DNA of 64,000 nucleotides, from the NCBI GenBank assembly GCA_030770545.1, contig CM061099.1, positions 15,507,001-15,571,000 of the forward strand. Direction: 5' to 3'. How positions within the stretch are numbered: position 1 is the stretch's first letter; every line of letters begins with the position of its first letter. The DNA comes from Macropodus opercularis (taxonomy: Eukaryota > Chordata > Actinopteri > Anabantiformes > Osphronemidae). The notes beneath the pieces were generated by a model. The model was given only the letters and a program-made list of their open reading frames with translations, was not told the DNA's origin and ran no database searches. A program made the translations under genes and the position numbers. Below, piece by piece: positions 1 to 10,824 of this stretch.

Positions 1-3000
1 AGGTGCAGGGGGACCTGGGGGCGGAGGATATGGTATGGGAATGACCAGTCCTCCCCAGGGCAGTCCAGGGATTAATGGGCCTCCACACGGCGTCATGGGT
101 TCACCCAGAGTCCGGAGAAGCCCCAAGACGAGTGCTAGCCCCTTCTCTCCCGGCGGTATGAGCCAAACATTCAACCTTTCACCTTAACTTCATCACAATC
201 ATGAAGAGTTTCTTTACACGTTTTTCCTGACATTTGATTTGCTCATGAATCACCCGTTGACCTCTGGTTCTGTTCTTTGCAGGTATGAACTCTCCCATCA
301 GCTCCAGTCACCCTGGTAACTCTGTTGGTGGGGGAGGAGGTGCCACATTCTCCAGCAGCTCACTGAATGCTCTCCAAGCCATTAGTGAGGGCGTTGGATT
401 TCCAACGCCCTCACCACTTACTTCTCCTCCACCTCACAAACCTGACAGTTCTCCAAGCATCAATTCCACCAACCAGGCAGCAGGGTTAACTTGCAAGCCG
501 GGCCTTCCAGCCTACTCTGACTCTAAAAGCCCTGGGAGTTCACTTGGGGCTGGAGGAGACCATCTGTCCCAGCAGCACCCACACACCCCCACTAGTGAAT
601 GCCCTCCGGACAAGCCAGACAGCCAGGCCAGCAGAGAGGTTGGTCCATCTGGAGGAGAACCCAATCGCCGTGTCTCTGACAACCAGTGTCACAAGAAGCT
701 ATTGCAGCTTCTGACTTCACCTACAGATGAGCTGGCACCACCTAATCACACACCAGGCTCTGGACCCAGTTCCACACCCGAGGCTAAAGATGGAACAGCA
801 GGCGTCACCAGCCCTTCCTCCACAACAGGAGTTTCGTCCTCTACTGGTGGGAATCAGTGCAGTGTGTCTTCATCTGGGGGAATGGTACATTTGCAAAATT
901 CTCTGCAAGAGAAGCACAAGATCCTGCATAAGCTCCTTCAAAATGGGAACACCCCTGATGAGGTGGCTCGCATCACAGCTGAGGCTACTGGGAAGAGTGG
1001 CTTGGACGCAGGGGCCCCAGAGGCTGGAGCACCTGGAGGTGTTCAATCAAAGCCAGAGCAGCACAGCCCTAAGAAGGAGAAACACCACGTCCTCCTTCAC
1101 TATCTCCTCAATAAAGACGACTCTAAAGAAGGCGGTGACGTTAAGCCAAAGCTGGAGGAGCTGGAGGGAAGAGGCTCTCATGGGCCAGGGGTCAGCAGCT
1201 CTGACCCACACTGCATGGACGGCAAGGTCAAGTTGGAGCCACCTGATGAGGTAAGATTTTTGCTGGAAGGAACTACTAGACATATTTTTAAAAGAAAACA
1301 CTGTTGTCTAATAATTCTCATGTGTCTGTGGTTCAGACGGAGACCCTTGAAACTATTCTCTGCGGCTCAAGAAACAACTCTGGTTTCTACGCTGAACCAG
1401 ACTCCAGAGTTGGGAAGGAAATGGTGAAAAAAACAAATGTGCCTGACAGTTTACACAGTAAGAAAATTAACCAAACGTAATACTGAGCTGCGTGCTTTCA
1501 CATGTATTAAAACTAGCCGTATCGCCCGCATTCTTAATCTCAGATCCTATTTGTGTAAAAGTATCTAAATTTAATTCATTTTTGTTTTTCAGATGGAGAG
1601 AGAGGCCCCATGCCTTCCGTACAGCGTGCTGCCTATCAAAGAGCTTTGTCCATGGACTCTAAACCCGTTGGAGTTGAGGGAGCGGGAGGAGGTGGTCTGG
1701 CTATGCGACGGAACGTCCCTTGCCCCACATTAGTTAAACAGGAGAACATGGATGTTCCAATCCGACCTGGGACTGTACCAAATGGTTTCCCGGGAACCAT
1801 GGGTGTGTGTCCACCACGAGGAAATTCAACAAGTAACTTATATTTCTTATATTTTTTTGCATGTCCAGTCTGAAGTGTGGCTCTTCAGTTTGACTTTGGT
1901 GCTATGGAATACTTGGGAAAATGTTTTTTTTAAAACTAGTGTCAATTGTTTTTTTGTTGCTGTTCAGGAGCAATGGGCAGAGGAATGGGTATACCCCAAC
2001 GACCACCCATGTCAGGACCAGCAGAGTGGGGAATGCCAAGGTCCAGTGCCAGCGCTGTGGGAGGACCAGGACACCCTGGCATTAATCGACCAGGCTCTCT
2101 GGGAGGACACATGATTAACCGTTCCAACAGTGTACCTGGGAACAGGTCTATGCTGCAGCAGCAACTCATGGATATAGGTATGTCAATGTCTCTGTACTGG
2201 TCTGTGAGGCTGTCGACTACTTGTTACTGTTTTTTGTTTACTTAGTTGGTGCATATTATAAAGCAATGTAAAGACTGATTTGAGGTTTTCCTTAATTTTT
2301 TCTGCAGGACCTGGCGAAGCCAGTATGAGTATGAGTCCATTTGGTGGACATGGGCCCCCACCTCAGTCCCCCTCCTGGCCAGACTCCATGGGAATAGAGA
2401 GACCCCAAAGTAACACAAACAGGTAAATGTATAACCTGTCCCTCTGCATTCTCCTCAGATATTGAACCTGAAGTTGTCTTCGGTCTCCATTTCTAAAAGT
2501 GACTCATTTGTTGGTTTAGGGACCAATTTACACAACCCCTTGAGGAGCTGCTGGGGCCCTTGGTACACAACGAGGGTCAAAGTGATGAACGTGCCCTTTT
2601 GGACCAGCTGGACACTCTGCTCAACACTGCTGATGTCATTGCTCTGCAGGAGATAGACAGAGCCCTTGGCATCCCTGAAATTGTAGGCCAGGTAGAGGAC
2701 ACACTATAGAAACAAAGTTATCATATATATTTTTTTTTATTAAAAGAAGATCATAACATGTTGGCAGCAAAGACCCAAATAAACTTCAGTGCCTTCTATA
2801 CGTCGTTTTAAATAATTAAGTGATTATTAAATCAGAAGTTGAGTACCTGTAATTGTCTAAGTAGTTTAATTCGTAGATGATTGTTTAACCCAGTATTATG
2901 TTTACCTTATCTGTATTCCAGGCCCATGGACCTGAAGGTCACCAGCAGGGCCAGGATCAAGGCCAAGGTCACTGCCCACCATCAGAGCCTTTCCCAGGGC

Positions 3001-4615
3001 CAGACCCCTCCATAGGCATGGAGCAAAAACCCATGTATGGCCAGGGCTACCCAGGACCCCCAGGCCCTCCCTCTGTGGGCATGCAACCCGGTTATGGTGG
3101 CAACACAATGCAAGGCCAGACTCCCAGAGGTTTTAATGCCATGATGAATCAGATGGGTCAGACAGGAGGCTTTCCTGGCATGGCAGGCATGGGACCTATG
3201 GGCAATCCTCGGGCCAACATGATGAGACCTCGCATGGTGACCAGTAAACCTCTTCGGCTACAGCTACAGCAGAGGCTGCAAGGCCATCATGTAATCACAC
3301 ACGTGCAGATAAGATTCCAGCATTTAGTGACCTTCCATACGGTTTTATTCAGCTATTTACTTACTTTATTTTGTCTGATCTGACAGTTTGTGAACCAGTC
3401 CCGGCAAGTCATGAAGTTGGAAAATGCAGCTGGAGGAAACCCTACCTTGCGTCCAGGCATGCAACCCGGGATTCAGCCCAACATACAACCTGGAATGCAG
3501 CCTGGAATGCAGCCAACAGGCAATGGTGCTCAGGTACGTAGCTGGCGCCTCTAATGAAGTTATTTGACGCAGCGTCGTATCCCTACTGGCAGAATTAAGG
3601 TTAAGTAATTGATGTTTTTCTGTAGACTGGTTTCCTGAACCCCCAGATGATAGCTCAGCGCAACAGGGAAATTATGAGGAGGCAGCGGATGATGATGATA
3701 ATGCAGCAGCAGCAACAACAGCAGCAGCAACAACAACAACAACAGGGGCCAGGGGGAGCCTTCAGCCCCCCTCCAAATGTTACTGCACCAGGAAGCATGG
3801 ACAGCCCAATGGGAGGGCCCCCCATGAATCAACCTGGACAGCAGAGCTTACACTATGGAGGTAATTATGGTGAGTTTACTGACTTCAGATATTTGTCTCT
3901 ATCAATTCCTGCTGAATGCTCACATCTTACATCTGGCATCTTAAACTACACATTGTGTTGTTGTACTTGCAGGTATGAACCAGCAGGGGGATCCATCATT
4001 CATGGCTCCAGTTAGCAGCCCAACAGCAAACATGATGCAAGGACGAATGGCAGGTCCTCCTCAGAACACCATGATGCCAGGGATGCAGGGAAATTCCCAG
4101 GGAGGGCCCATGTACCCATCTGGAGAGATGAAGGGCTGGCCGCAGGGTGGCATGCAACGCAACAAGTATGTAATATCAGATGATTTTGATCAATGACTTT
4201 CACTTCAGACGGCTATTATTACAATTATTTTGTTATATGTACTTAAGTTAACCAACACTGGTCTTATGTTACTTGTCTTTTAGCTCATACCCCCAGCAAC
4301 AGTTTGCCCAGCAGGGCAACCAAGGCCAGTTCGGACCCATGATGATGAACAGCTCTATGGGCGGACCTGGACCCGTCAGTGCGGCCGGTGCAGGACAGAT
4401 GGGCCAAATGCCAGGACAAATGCAGGGTCAGATGGCAGGACAGATGCAGGGCCAGATAGGCATGAACTCCATGGTGATGAGTAGAATGCCAATGGGACCC
4501 GATCAGGTAGACAATACTCTGACATGTTGAGAGTAAGCTTTTGTATTAATCCCTTGATAAAAGAAATACTAACACCCATCTCCCTGTTATTCTTTTCCTG
4601 CAGAAGTACTGTTGA
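1..4615 (+). CDS. ncoa3: Nuclear receptor coactivator 3 (SRC-3/AIB1), 3' part of gene, 13 coding segments
   Basis: p160 coactivator that binds ligand-bound nuclear receptors in the nucleus and recruits CBP/p300 and CARM1. Coding segments by frame and GT-AG sites: 1-155 (5' cut by window edge; codons from base 2), 283-1250, 1337-1457, 1593-1832, 1968-2177, 2308-2422, 2520-2691, 2922-3290, 3387-3533, 3626-3869, 3973-4165, 4284-4506, 4604-4615. All phases join without a stop, giving about 1055 residues; the bHLH-PAS N-terminus lies off the window. Seen in order: three LxxLL receptor boxes, the CBP-binding LLDQLDTLL region, a glutamine run followed by FSPPPNVT, the MKGWP motif, and a final MGPDQ-KYC-stop. 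The last two, and the glutamine run placed before FSPPPNVT, are specific to NCOA3 rather than NCOA1 or NCOA2. Introns are only 86-230 bp. Identity is very secure; individual boundaries are secure to a few bases. Confidence 0.95.
699..1109 (+). other. ncoa3: NCOA3 receptor-interaction region: three LxxLL boxes
   Basis: Inside the large exon at 283-1250 are LLQLL (699-713), LHKLL (924-938, preceded by I) and LHYLL (1095-1109), all in the gene's reading frame. In p160 coactivators these three short helices dock into the activation groove of nuclear-receptor ligand-binding domains. Spacing and flanks (HKKLLQLLT, ILHKLLQNG) match the family. The serine/glycine-rich lead-in (SSSSLNALQAISEGVG) is also a p160 hallmark. 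Confidence 0.93.
2520..2691 (+). other. ncoa3: NCOA3 activation domain 1 (CBP/p300-binding) exon
   Basis: This 172-bp exon encodes GQSDERALLDQLDTLL followed by EIDRALGIPEIV. That is the amphipathic core that folds with the NCBD of CBP/p300 in p160 proteins. Both LLDQL and LDTLL helices are intact, so CBP recruitment should be preserved. Confidence 0.9.
3704..3745 (+). repeat. ncoa3: Polyglutamine tract of NCOA3 (14 codons, mixed CAG/CAA)
   Basis: Fourteen consecutive Gln codons follow RMMMIM and precede GPGGAFSPPPN. The run mixes CAG and CAA codons, which limits replication slippage. Human NCOA3 has a longer, length-polymorphic glutamine run at the same place. Confidence 0.95.
4393..4460 (+). 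repeat. ncoa3: Imperfect GQM-type coding repeat in NCOA3 C-terminus
   Basis: The penultimate coding segment has a run of GQM/GQMQ units (GQMGQMPGQMQ, then GQMAGQMQ). The DNA repeats roughly every 9-12 bases around CAGATG. It lies between a conserved QQQFA segment and the terminal MPMGPDQ. Human NCOA3 has a short methionine-rich GQM stretch here, so this looks like a lineage expansion of an existing low-complexity segment. Confidence 0.75.
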
Positions 4616-6675
4616 GCCTGACAGCAGAATCTGGAGTCGTTTAGCTGTGGCTAGTAAAAGACCAGGACCTACGCACACATACACACACAGTCGGTGTTTT
4701 CCTGCAAAGAAAACACACTGTTCATCCTGAAAGTTGTGGGACAGGGACAAGTGCGCACATGTGTTTCATCCTCAAATGAAAGCACGCATGCTGGCGTCCT
4801 GGCAGAATATCAGTGTGCATATGTGTTTGTCTGTGTGTTCACATAAAAGACCTGGAGCTGTTTGGGCACAGCCCGGCTGCAGAATGGGACAATGGTACAA
4901 CCGGCTGTGGCTGCACTTTATCTGGAGACTTTTGTGTGGAACAAAGATTGATGCAATATTTCTTCATCATTACAGCCTTACTAGAGATTCAATGCCTTCA
5001 CAACGATGGTTTTCTTTTCCTTTTCTTATTCTTTGGATGCGCCTCATTCTTAAAGTCATTGGAAGCTATAAGCACAGTTTACTATGTTATGCAGCTTGGA
5101 GCAATAACTCTTGCCTTTATGCTTTAGACTGTATCTGAGCATCATGACCCCTGTTATAAGTAAACAAAAGGTACGGCAGTATTAGATGTCTCAAATGCCA
5201 TTTGTGAATATCAATTGTAAATATTTTACAAAATATATGAAACATGCTTTTAAGGCCCATTATTGCACAAAGTGTGAGACCAGGTTGTATTTTTTGTGTC
5301 CCAGAGGTCATTACCAATTTGGTTGATTTGCTTTTGTTTTGCCTTTGCAAATATTGCAGGCATGTTTTTGAGTTTTCTTCCTTTGTCATTTTCTGAATGC
5401 TGTATTTTTATTTCCCAAAAAGTCATGTATTTCATGTTTTAGTGAGGCACTTTTTCCTTGTGACTAGTTGAGGGTTTGAGCTTTTAACAGAGGTGGTGGA
5501 AATGTTCAAGGCAGACGATGACAAAACATTGTATTGGATTGTGTTTGAGGCTTCTGTTCGCCTGCCTGCAGTAATAATGAAGACGGGAAGACGGTCCTTG
5601 GTTCATCAACAGGCCTGGATTTTGCATTTCTGTCTGTCAGGTGTATTTTTATTCTCTCCTCCTTCCTTTGACTGTTATTCTCAACTTGCTGAATCTACCT
5701 TTCCAACATGCACAATCCAAAGATATTTTTCCATAGGTCTGTATGGTTTCTGATGACAATGTGTACATTTTGTATGACATGTGATATTATTCTGGTGGTA
5801 ACTGGGTACATATCAAGGAAATATAATAACATGAGGTGGTTATGTACTGTAAGCGTAAAAGGCAGTGGGCTAAGTTTGTTTCATTGTGGGAAGCTATGAG
5901 TGCAGCGAGAAGAGGACTGGAAACGGTCAACACCACAGCCGAAGGTTTTTACATCCAGAAAAACAATGAAAGCATGTGTTGCTGTGAAAGAGTGTTACCA
6001 ATGGAAGGAAATCTACTTTAAGACATATCAATATCTCTCCTACTTTTCAGGAAACAACTTCATTTTGTGCAGTTTTGTCACTTCAGGAGAAACGAACGTT
6101 TTAGTTTGAAGTGCAAAAAGACAAAAGTTCATTTGGTTTGTTTTTCTTCAGAGGAAAGTTAAGCTGTCATTTTACATGATGTATATTATAGATTGTTTTT
6201 TCTGTTGATGTTCATATTGATGTAAATACAAATTTCTATTTAAGCACTATTGACTCTGTTTTTCTAATTAGCCATTGACTAATTAAGAGTCCTGGTAGCG
6301 GCTGTCATGATGCTCCAAGAATTATTATGCCAGGATTTTTAATACGTTTTAGACAAGTACATGTGTATTATTAACAAAAGCCACAGAAATTATCTAAAGT
6401 AAAATTACATTATTTCTGTACGCAAAGTTGAGATCCTTCCAGAGAGTCACGAAAGACAAAGAGTCTGCGTCCGGTTGCATTTATTTAATTAATTATTAAA
6501 TACTTAATAGTTGTGCCTCAGTCGCTCGTCTTCTGGACCGTTTTATCCTTGTAAAGGTGAAGTCTTGCCTTATAATCTCAATAGTCCCCTCCCCCAAAAA
6601 ATGTAAGAGGTCACAAATCACAACCAAAGATTTAATCTGAGGTCATATTCAAATAAATAGAGAGTACAACACGCA
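4616..6675 (+). other. ncoa3: Probable NCOA3 3' untranslated region
   Basis: Non-coding, increasingly AT-rich sequence follows the stop codon, with no intron signals needed. The first canonical-looking polyadenylation hexamers I see on this strand are ATTAAA at 6495 and AATAAA at 6652, so the end is uncertain. A long 3' UTR is normal for this gene. Short reading frames in it are unsupported. Confidence 0.5.
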
Positions 6676-7390
6676 CCTCTGAAAAGCTAAAGCTGTAAAA
6701 TGGGAGTAAACCTCTAATTAATGATACTTAACTATAGTAATAGTTAATAAAAAATCTATCTGCAGCCTCAGTATGATTAAAAAGAACGTGAAGAGGTGAT
6801 ATAGCTGACATCAACACTATAAAGACAATATCCTCTTAGATTTAGTGGGGAAGCAGCATTATGTGAAAATGTCCCACGTGTCATGTGCCAATGTTACCGC
6901 ACGGTGGCGCTGACGTCCACTAATGCGTCATTTCCTTACGTTTCGCAGTAAATCCGACACGACTGGTTTTATCAGGCTGCAATTCACGCCAGAGTCACAG
7001 GGCGGCGCTAGTTACAACTAAAGGAACAGGCTTCAGGTCTGAGTCACGTTTACTGACTACGATATGAAAATAGAAACTGTGAGGATAATAATTTCAGTCT
7101 TAATTGGATTTTACTGTGATTTATTCATTTACGACAGAGTTATTATGAAGGCCCGTTTTCATTTTCTCCATAACCCAAGCAGACTACGACACACATAATG
7201 CATGTAATGACAAAGAAATAATACGTATGATTACACAGATTACAAAGAGGTACAATAAATAATTTTAGTGGGAACGTAGAAGGAAACATGAAGTATTTAA
7301 TATCTGTTTTTATTACTTTTTCCCATCTTAAGCATTTAAAAAACAATGATGTGTATATATTACTACCAAACCTATAACATATGACTGTAG
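6676..7390. other. Intergenic sequence, no gene seen
   Basis: Mostly AT-rich unique sequence between the convergent NCOA3 and ID1 genes, with a small CpG-richer patch near 6895-7010. No reading frame with family resemblance and no RNA gene were recognised. Confidence 0.6.
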
Positions 7391-7790
7391 TGTGGGAATT
7401 TCTAACCGAGAGCGACTCCTTCTCTCTCTCTCTCTCTCTGAGCGTTGGCGTGGTTCCCGGCCCATCTGCGGCCTGGCCCGTGGATTACTGTTTGTTAATG
7501 TTTCAATCAGCTGTGTGTTGAGGAATGTGGAGCTATTTAACCTGAACTTCCCCAGGTGTGCCGAGGCGCCGCTCAGTCTGGGCCCCGCCGCCCTCCCCTG
7601 CCCTTGGCACAAAGCTATCACACAAACACAATCACACACTGGCCACGCCGGGGCTGCAGCTGTGCGCATCGCACCGCAGGGAAATGGGAAAAACATTGCA
7701 CCAGGGAGACAGAATAAATCTTATAACGAATCGCCTCACCAAAGCAAGTTTAACCCCTGTGGTGCCGAGGGAGGCTAACAAAGTGCTGCT
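7391..7790. promoter_or_regulatory. Candidate BMP-responsive regulatory element downstream of ID1
   Basis: A GC-rich, non-repetitive island in AT-rich surroundings, apart from a short CT run at about 7418-7440. At 7565-7580 it holds GGCGCC, five bases, then GTCTG. This is the bipartite arrangement described for BMP-Smad (Smad1/5-Smad4) response elements. A GGAATG TEAD-like site and CAGCTG E-boxes are also present. It lies about 1.5 kb beyond the ID1 stop codon. ID1 is a classic direct BMP target, so a downstream enhancer is plausible. Function is inferred from motifs and composition only. Confidence 0.45.
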
Positions 7791-8829
7791 TTAGACGCGA
7801 ACATATTGAAACACCATATTGTGATGGATGTTTTTATGAAATGACCCCAACGTTCGTCTTATTTATAGCAGTGAAGAGAAATGAGAATGTGTGCATTACT
7901 TTGTTATACATGTGAACTATGCGAATAAGATAATATGAACAGCAATAATAATAATAATATTAATTAATAGCACACGACTATAAGAGTTGAAATCTTTTTA
8001 TGATGTGTGGTGTGAGCGACTCTATTGAGGTCAATCCACTGCAGCTCTGTTCGCCTGAGCTTTTGGTTTCTGACTGGGTCCTTCCAAAAGTTTGTTTTAT
8101 TTCTAGTCGCTTTAGGTCGTTATTCTGCTGCGTCTCCCAGATTCAACGGAGTTGACATTAATCCCATATAATCCGTGATGCATTTAGGAATTCATTATTC
8201 AATCTATGGCGACAAGTTGAGGCCCTGATCCAGCGAAGCTTCAAACCATGACCCTCCCTTCACTGTGAACATACCTCTGGCGTGTTGGTATGTGGCTCCG
8301 TTTGCGCCATGCTTAGTTTCACGTACGCCGGTTTCACGTAGTTCACGTAGTGCTTACGCCAGGTGAGGGTATACGTTATGAGATCACTTAGAATGTCTTC
8401 CCAAATAAGTTGTGTTTATTAAATAATCTCCTCCTAACAAATATTACACAGTATTTTACACATTTCTCCAGTTTATCACCATCTGTGGACTTGACCATTT
8501 AAAGTGAGACTTCCTCGTAATGTGACACTTTAATGACCCACAGTCAACAAAATTGCCAATTTAACTGGCTATGAGCCATCATGTTAACCAGTAGTTTGGG
8601 TTTTACGTTACCTGAATAACTTAACAGCTTCTTCTAGGTGAGGCACTGTTGCAGCTCCAACCACTTAACAATCCCACATATAAAGGGCCACACATGTCAG
8701 TTTATACCACTCCACAGCCGGTTCCATGCACAAAACAACGTAAACAACGTAGATTGTGATGTTATGCTATGATTCCCTCCCACAAACGCAACCACACAGG
8801 TATTCTTGTTTAAAAAATAATTGTCTTGT
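7791..8829. other. Intergenic sequence with a small TTCACGTA repeat
   Basis: AT-rich unique sequence. At 8318-8349 the octamer TTCACGTA occurs three times (8318, 8333, 8342). No gene was recognised. ID1 transcription probably ends near the right edge of this stretch. Confidence 0.5.
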
Positions 8830-9312
8830 TTTAATAAAAACACCCATAAAGTACATTGTAAGAAAACAATATCTTCACATAATGTGGCATTGTAATATAC
8901 AATACAGTTTGTCGCTCAGGAATCTGAGAAATGTAAATTTTTTTTAACAAAATGTTGGAATTCTCTACAAGGTTACATACAATACGTAAATAAAGAGCGT
9001 AACAGAATCATTAGCTTTCTTTATCAACTCTACAAGCAACAAGCGGTGCTGGTTGCCCTGATCTTGTCTCGGTCCGCCGGCTAACCCAGTCTATATCCGG
9101 ACACCGCCGGTCTTCATCTCTCAGAGCCCTCTGATGAATCGAGAGCTGTGAGTGACAGAGATCCTCCCCGCCGGAGGATGTCCACGCCACGTTATTTTTT
9201 CTAGCTTTGGGAGTTTGAAACGTCCCTACACAGTTCAAGGTTTTTTTTTTTCACAGATGCGTCACATCAAGTAGCCTTGTTCGTTCTCCGCGGTGCGATG
9301 CTCCACGAGCTC
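8830..9312 (-). other. id1: Probable ID1 3' untranslated region
   Basis: Non-coding sequence follows the ID1 stop codon. On the minus strand an ATTAAA hexamer (8830-8835) would give a 3' UTR of about 480 bases, typical for ID1. Several T- and A-rich motifs typical of unstable messages occur. The end is not proven. Confidence 0.45.
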
Positions 9313-9911
9313 TTAACGGCACATAATTCTGTCATCTGAGCATCCAGTCTGTGGAGAAACACAAGAGGAGGGTGGGTTAGTACATCTGCGCCACAGGAAC
9401 ACAACCCTGTTGCGAGCCAAACGCCGTGTACGAGCTTTTACGCACGGGGCTGGCATCTTTACGCACAGGTACTGACACTTAAAACGCGTGGTGCGCGGGG
9501 CAGAGCTACTCAGGACACACCGTATAGTACATGTGGCAGGATATTTACCTCCACTGATATGCTGGCGAGCTCTGCGTTCAAAGTGGTGAGCGGTGAGCGG
9601 GAGACGCTGCTGGTTGTGTGCTGGCGGCTCTTCTCTGGCTCGTCCAGCTCTACCTGCAGGTCCCAGATGTAGTCGATTACGTGCTGCAGGATCTCCACTT
9701 TGCTGGCCTTCTTGTTGGTGGGCAGCGTGGGCACGAGCTCCTTGAGTTTGCTGTAGCAGCTGTTCATGTCCTGCAGAAAGACGCTCATCTGCTCATCCAG
9801 TAGCGGGATCTTGCATTTGGTAATGGTCAGGCTCTGGTCGGAGAGGCAGCGCACGACGTCCTCACCGCCGACCTTGCTCTTCAGGGCACAGGTAGATCCG
9901 ACAACCTTCAT
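9313..9911 (-). CDS. id1: Inhibitor of DNA binding 1 (ID1), two coding exons
   Basis: Dominant-negative HLH protein: it dimerises with E proteins and, lacking a basic region, stops them binding DNA. It is a direct BMP target that holds progenitors undifferentiated. Exon 1 is 9911-9549 (121 codons) and exon 2 is 9348-9313 (11 codons plus stop), joined in phase 0 across a 200-bp intron with GTAAAT donor and TTTCTCCACAG acceptor. The 132-residue product has an N-terminal KVVG segment and then the HLH (residues about 45-90, with SKLKELVPTLP and SKVEILQHVIDYIWDLQ). A destruction-box-like RSPL follows at 105-108, and the C-terminus is SDDRIMCR. The N-terminus and tail fit ID1 better than ID2, ID3 or ID4. 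The intron position near the C-terminus is the usual one. Without splicing the frame would end at 9510. Confidence 0.95.
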
Positions 9912-10025
9912 GTCGATTCGTTTGGATGTATAGTTTCCCCTCCAAAAAAGTGGTAGAGTATTAAAGCAGCAGGTCTTTTCCTCCGCTTAGAGACGATGTC
10001 AAGAGAATGTTGACAGTTTGCAACA
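9912..10025 (-). other. id1: ID1 5' untranslated region (approximate)
   Basis: Sequence between the start codon and the expected initiation point, about 25-30 bases downstream of the TATA box. No upstream intron is needed. The length of about 110 bases is typical of ID genes. Confidence 0.55.
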
Positions 10026-10175
10026 TCCACATGGGCGAGCGCTTCTGTTCTTTATAGCGAAAAGCTGGAGCCCTGGGCGTGTCTGGATGGGCGCGTTTGA
10101 AGGGGGAGAGCCAATGAGACGGCTGCGTTCACTTTGAAAGGCCCGTCCGCAACCGCGCTCTCGGCCAATGACTGC
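10026..10175 (-). promoter_or_regulatory. id1: ID1 core and proximal promoter (TATA plus two CCAAT boxes)
   Basis: On the minus strand TATAAA lies at 10056-10051. CCAAT pentamers read on the plus strand at 10111-10115 and 10165-10169, that is, inverted CCAAT boxes 55-115 bases upstream of the TATA box. A GGGCGTG KLF/Sp-like site and a GTCTG Smad half-site occur at about 10075-10086. The arrangement suits a strongly inducible immediate-early gene. Confidence 0.7.
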
Positions 10176-10824
10176 GCTCGACTGGTTATCGGGATTTACA
10201 ATCTGTTTGAGGGATGGCGTTACAAATGGAAACAAATGTGTGTCTTTTATGGGTGAAATGTGGGAATCCAGCTGTCCATGGCTTGGGGACTCTGCAGGTG
10301 TAGATTGCCTGGGGACAGTCGAGGGGTGGTGAATGCCTGGGTATGCACTGTGAGAATGTGTGTGGGATGAATAGGATGAATAGCTAATGATAATTAGGCT
10401 ACAACAGCGCCCTACATTTGCCTTCCCCCAATTGTTGACAGCACTGCAGATGTGGATGACAATAGTACAGTAAAGTTAGAGAAGTGGGCAACAATTTTGG
10501 TGAAACATTCCCTTTTTTTAATGAGCTTTATAAAATTATTGCTATAACAACATTAGGATTTGGGGCCAGATTGTTGATCGTCTCAGAAACTACGTCAGGC
10601 AAATATTCCTACTTTGGACAAAACATCAGCTTCTTAAAGTCTCTGTGTTCTTTATGCACGGAGTCGTTTTGTTGTTGTTTTTTTTTTCATGAGAGAGCCC
10701 AGTGTGAGCTGCAGCTTCACGGATTCCTTCACATGTTTCTGTGTGTGCTCAGCCTGGTGCGCGCACTCAGATCGCATCGCTCTGTTCCGAATCTTCCCCT
10801 CGGTTTGTCCAAACAAGCCCAAGC
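10176..10824. other. ID1 upstream region, intervening sequence
   Basis: Mixed-composition unique sequence between the proximal promoter and the distal motif cluster. No gene or clear motif cluster was recognised. A T-run lies at about 10677-10687. Confidence 0.5.

Noticed and set aside
1251..1427. Read-through of the large NCOA3 exon into a 59-codon tail
   Set aside because: GTAAGA donor at 1251 and a good acceptor at 1336 restore the family sequence in the next exon, so the tail is intronic.
1..4615. Assignment to NCOA1 or NCOA2
   Set aside because: The glutamine run before FSPPPNVT, the MKGWP motif and the terminal MGPDQKYC are NCOA3-type. NCOA3 next to SULF2 also fits the 20q13 neighbourhood rather than NCOA2 next to SULF1.
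7424..7696. Minus- and plus-strand open frames in the GC island near 7.5 kb
   Set aside because: Low-complexity arginine/serine-rich translation from CT repeats and GC-rich DNA; better explained as regulatory DNA.
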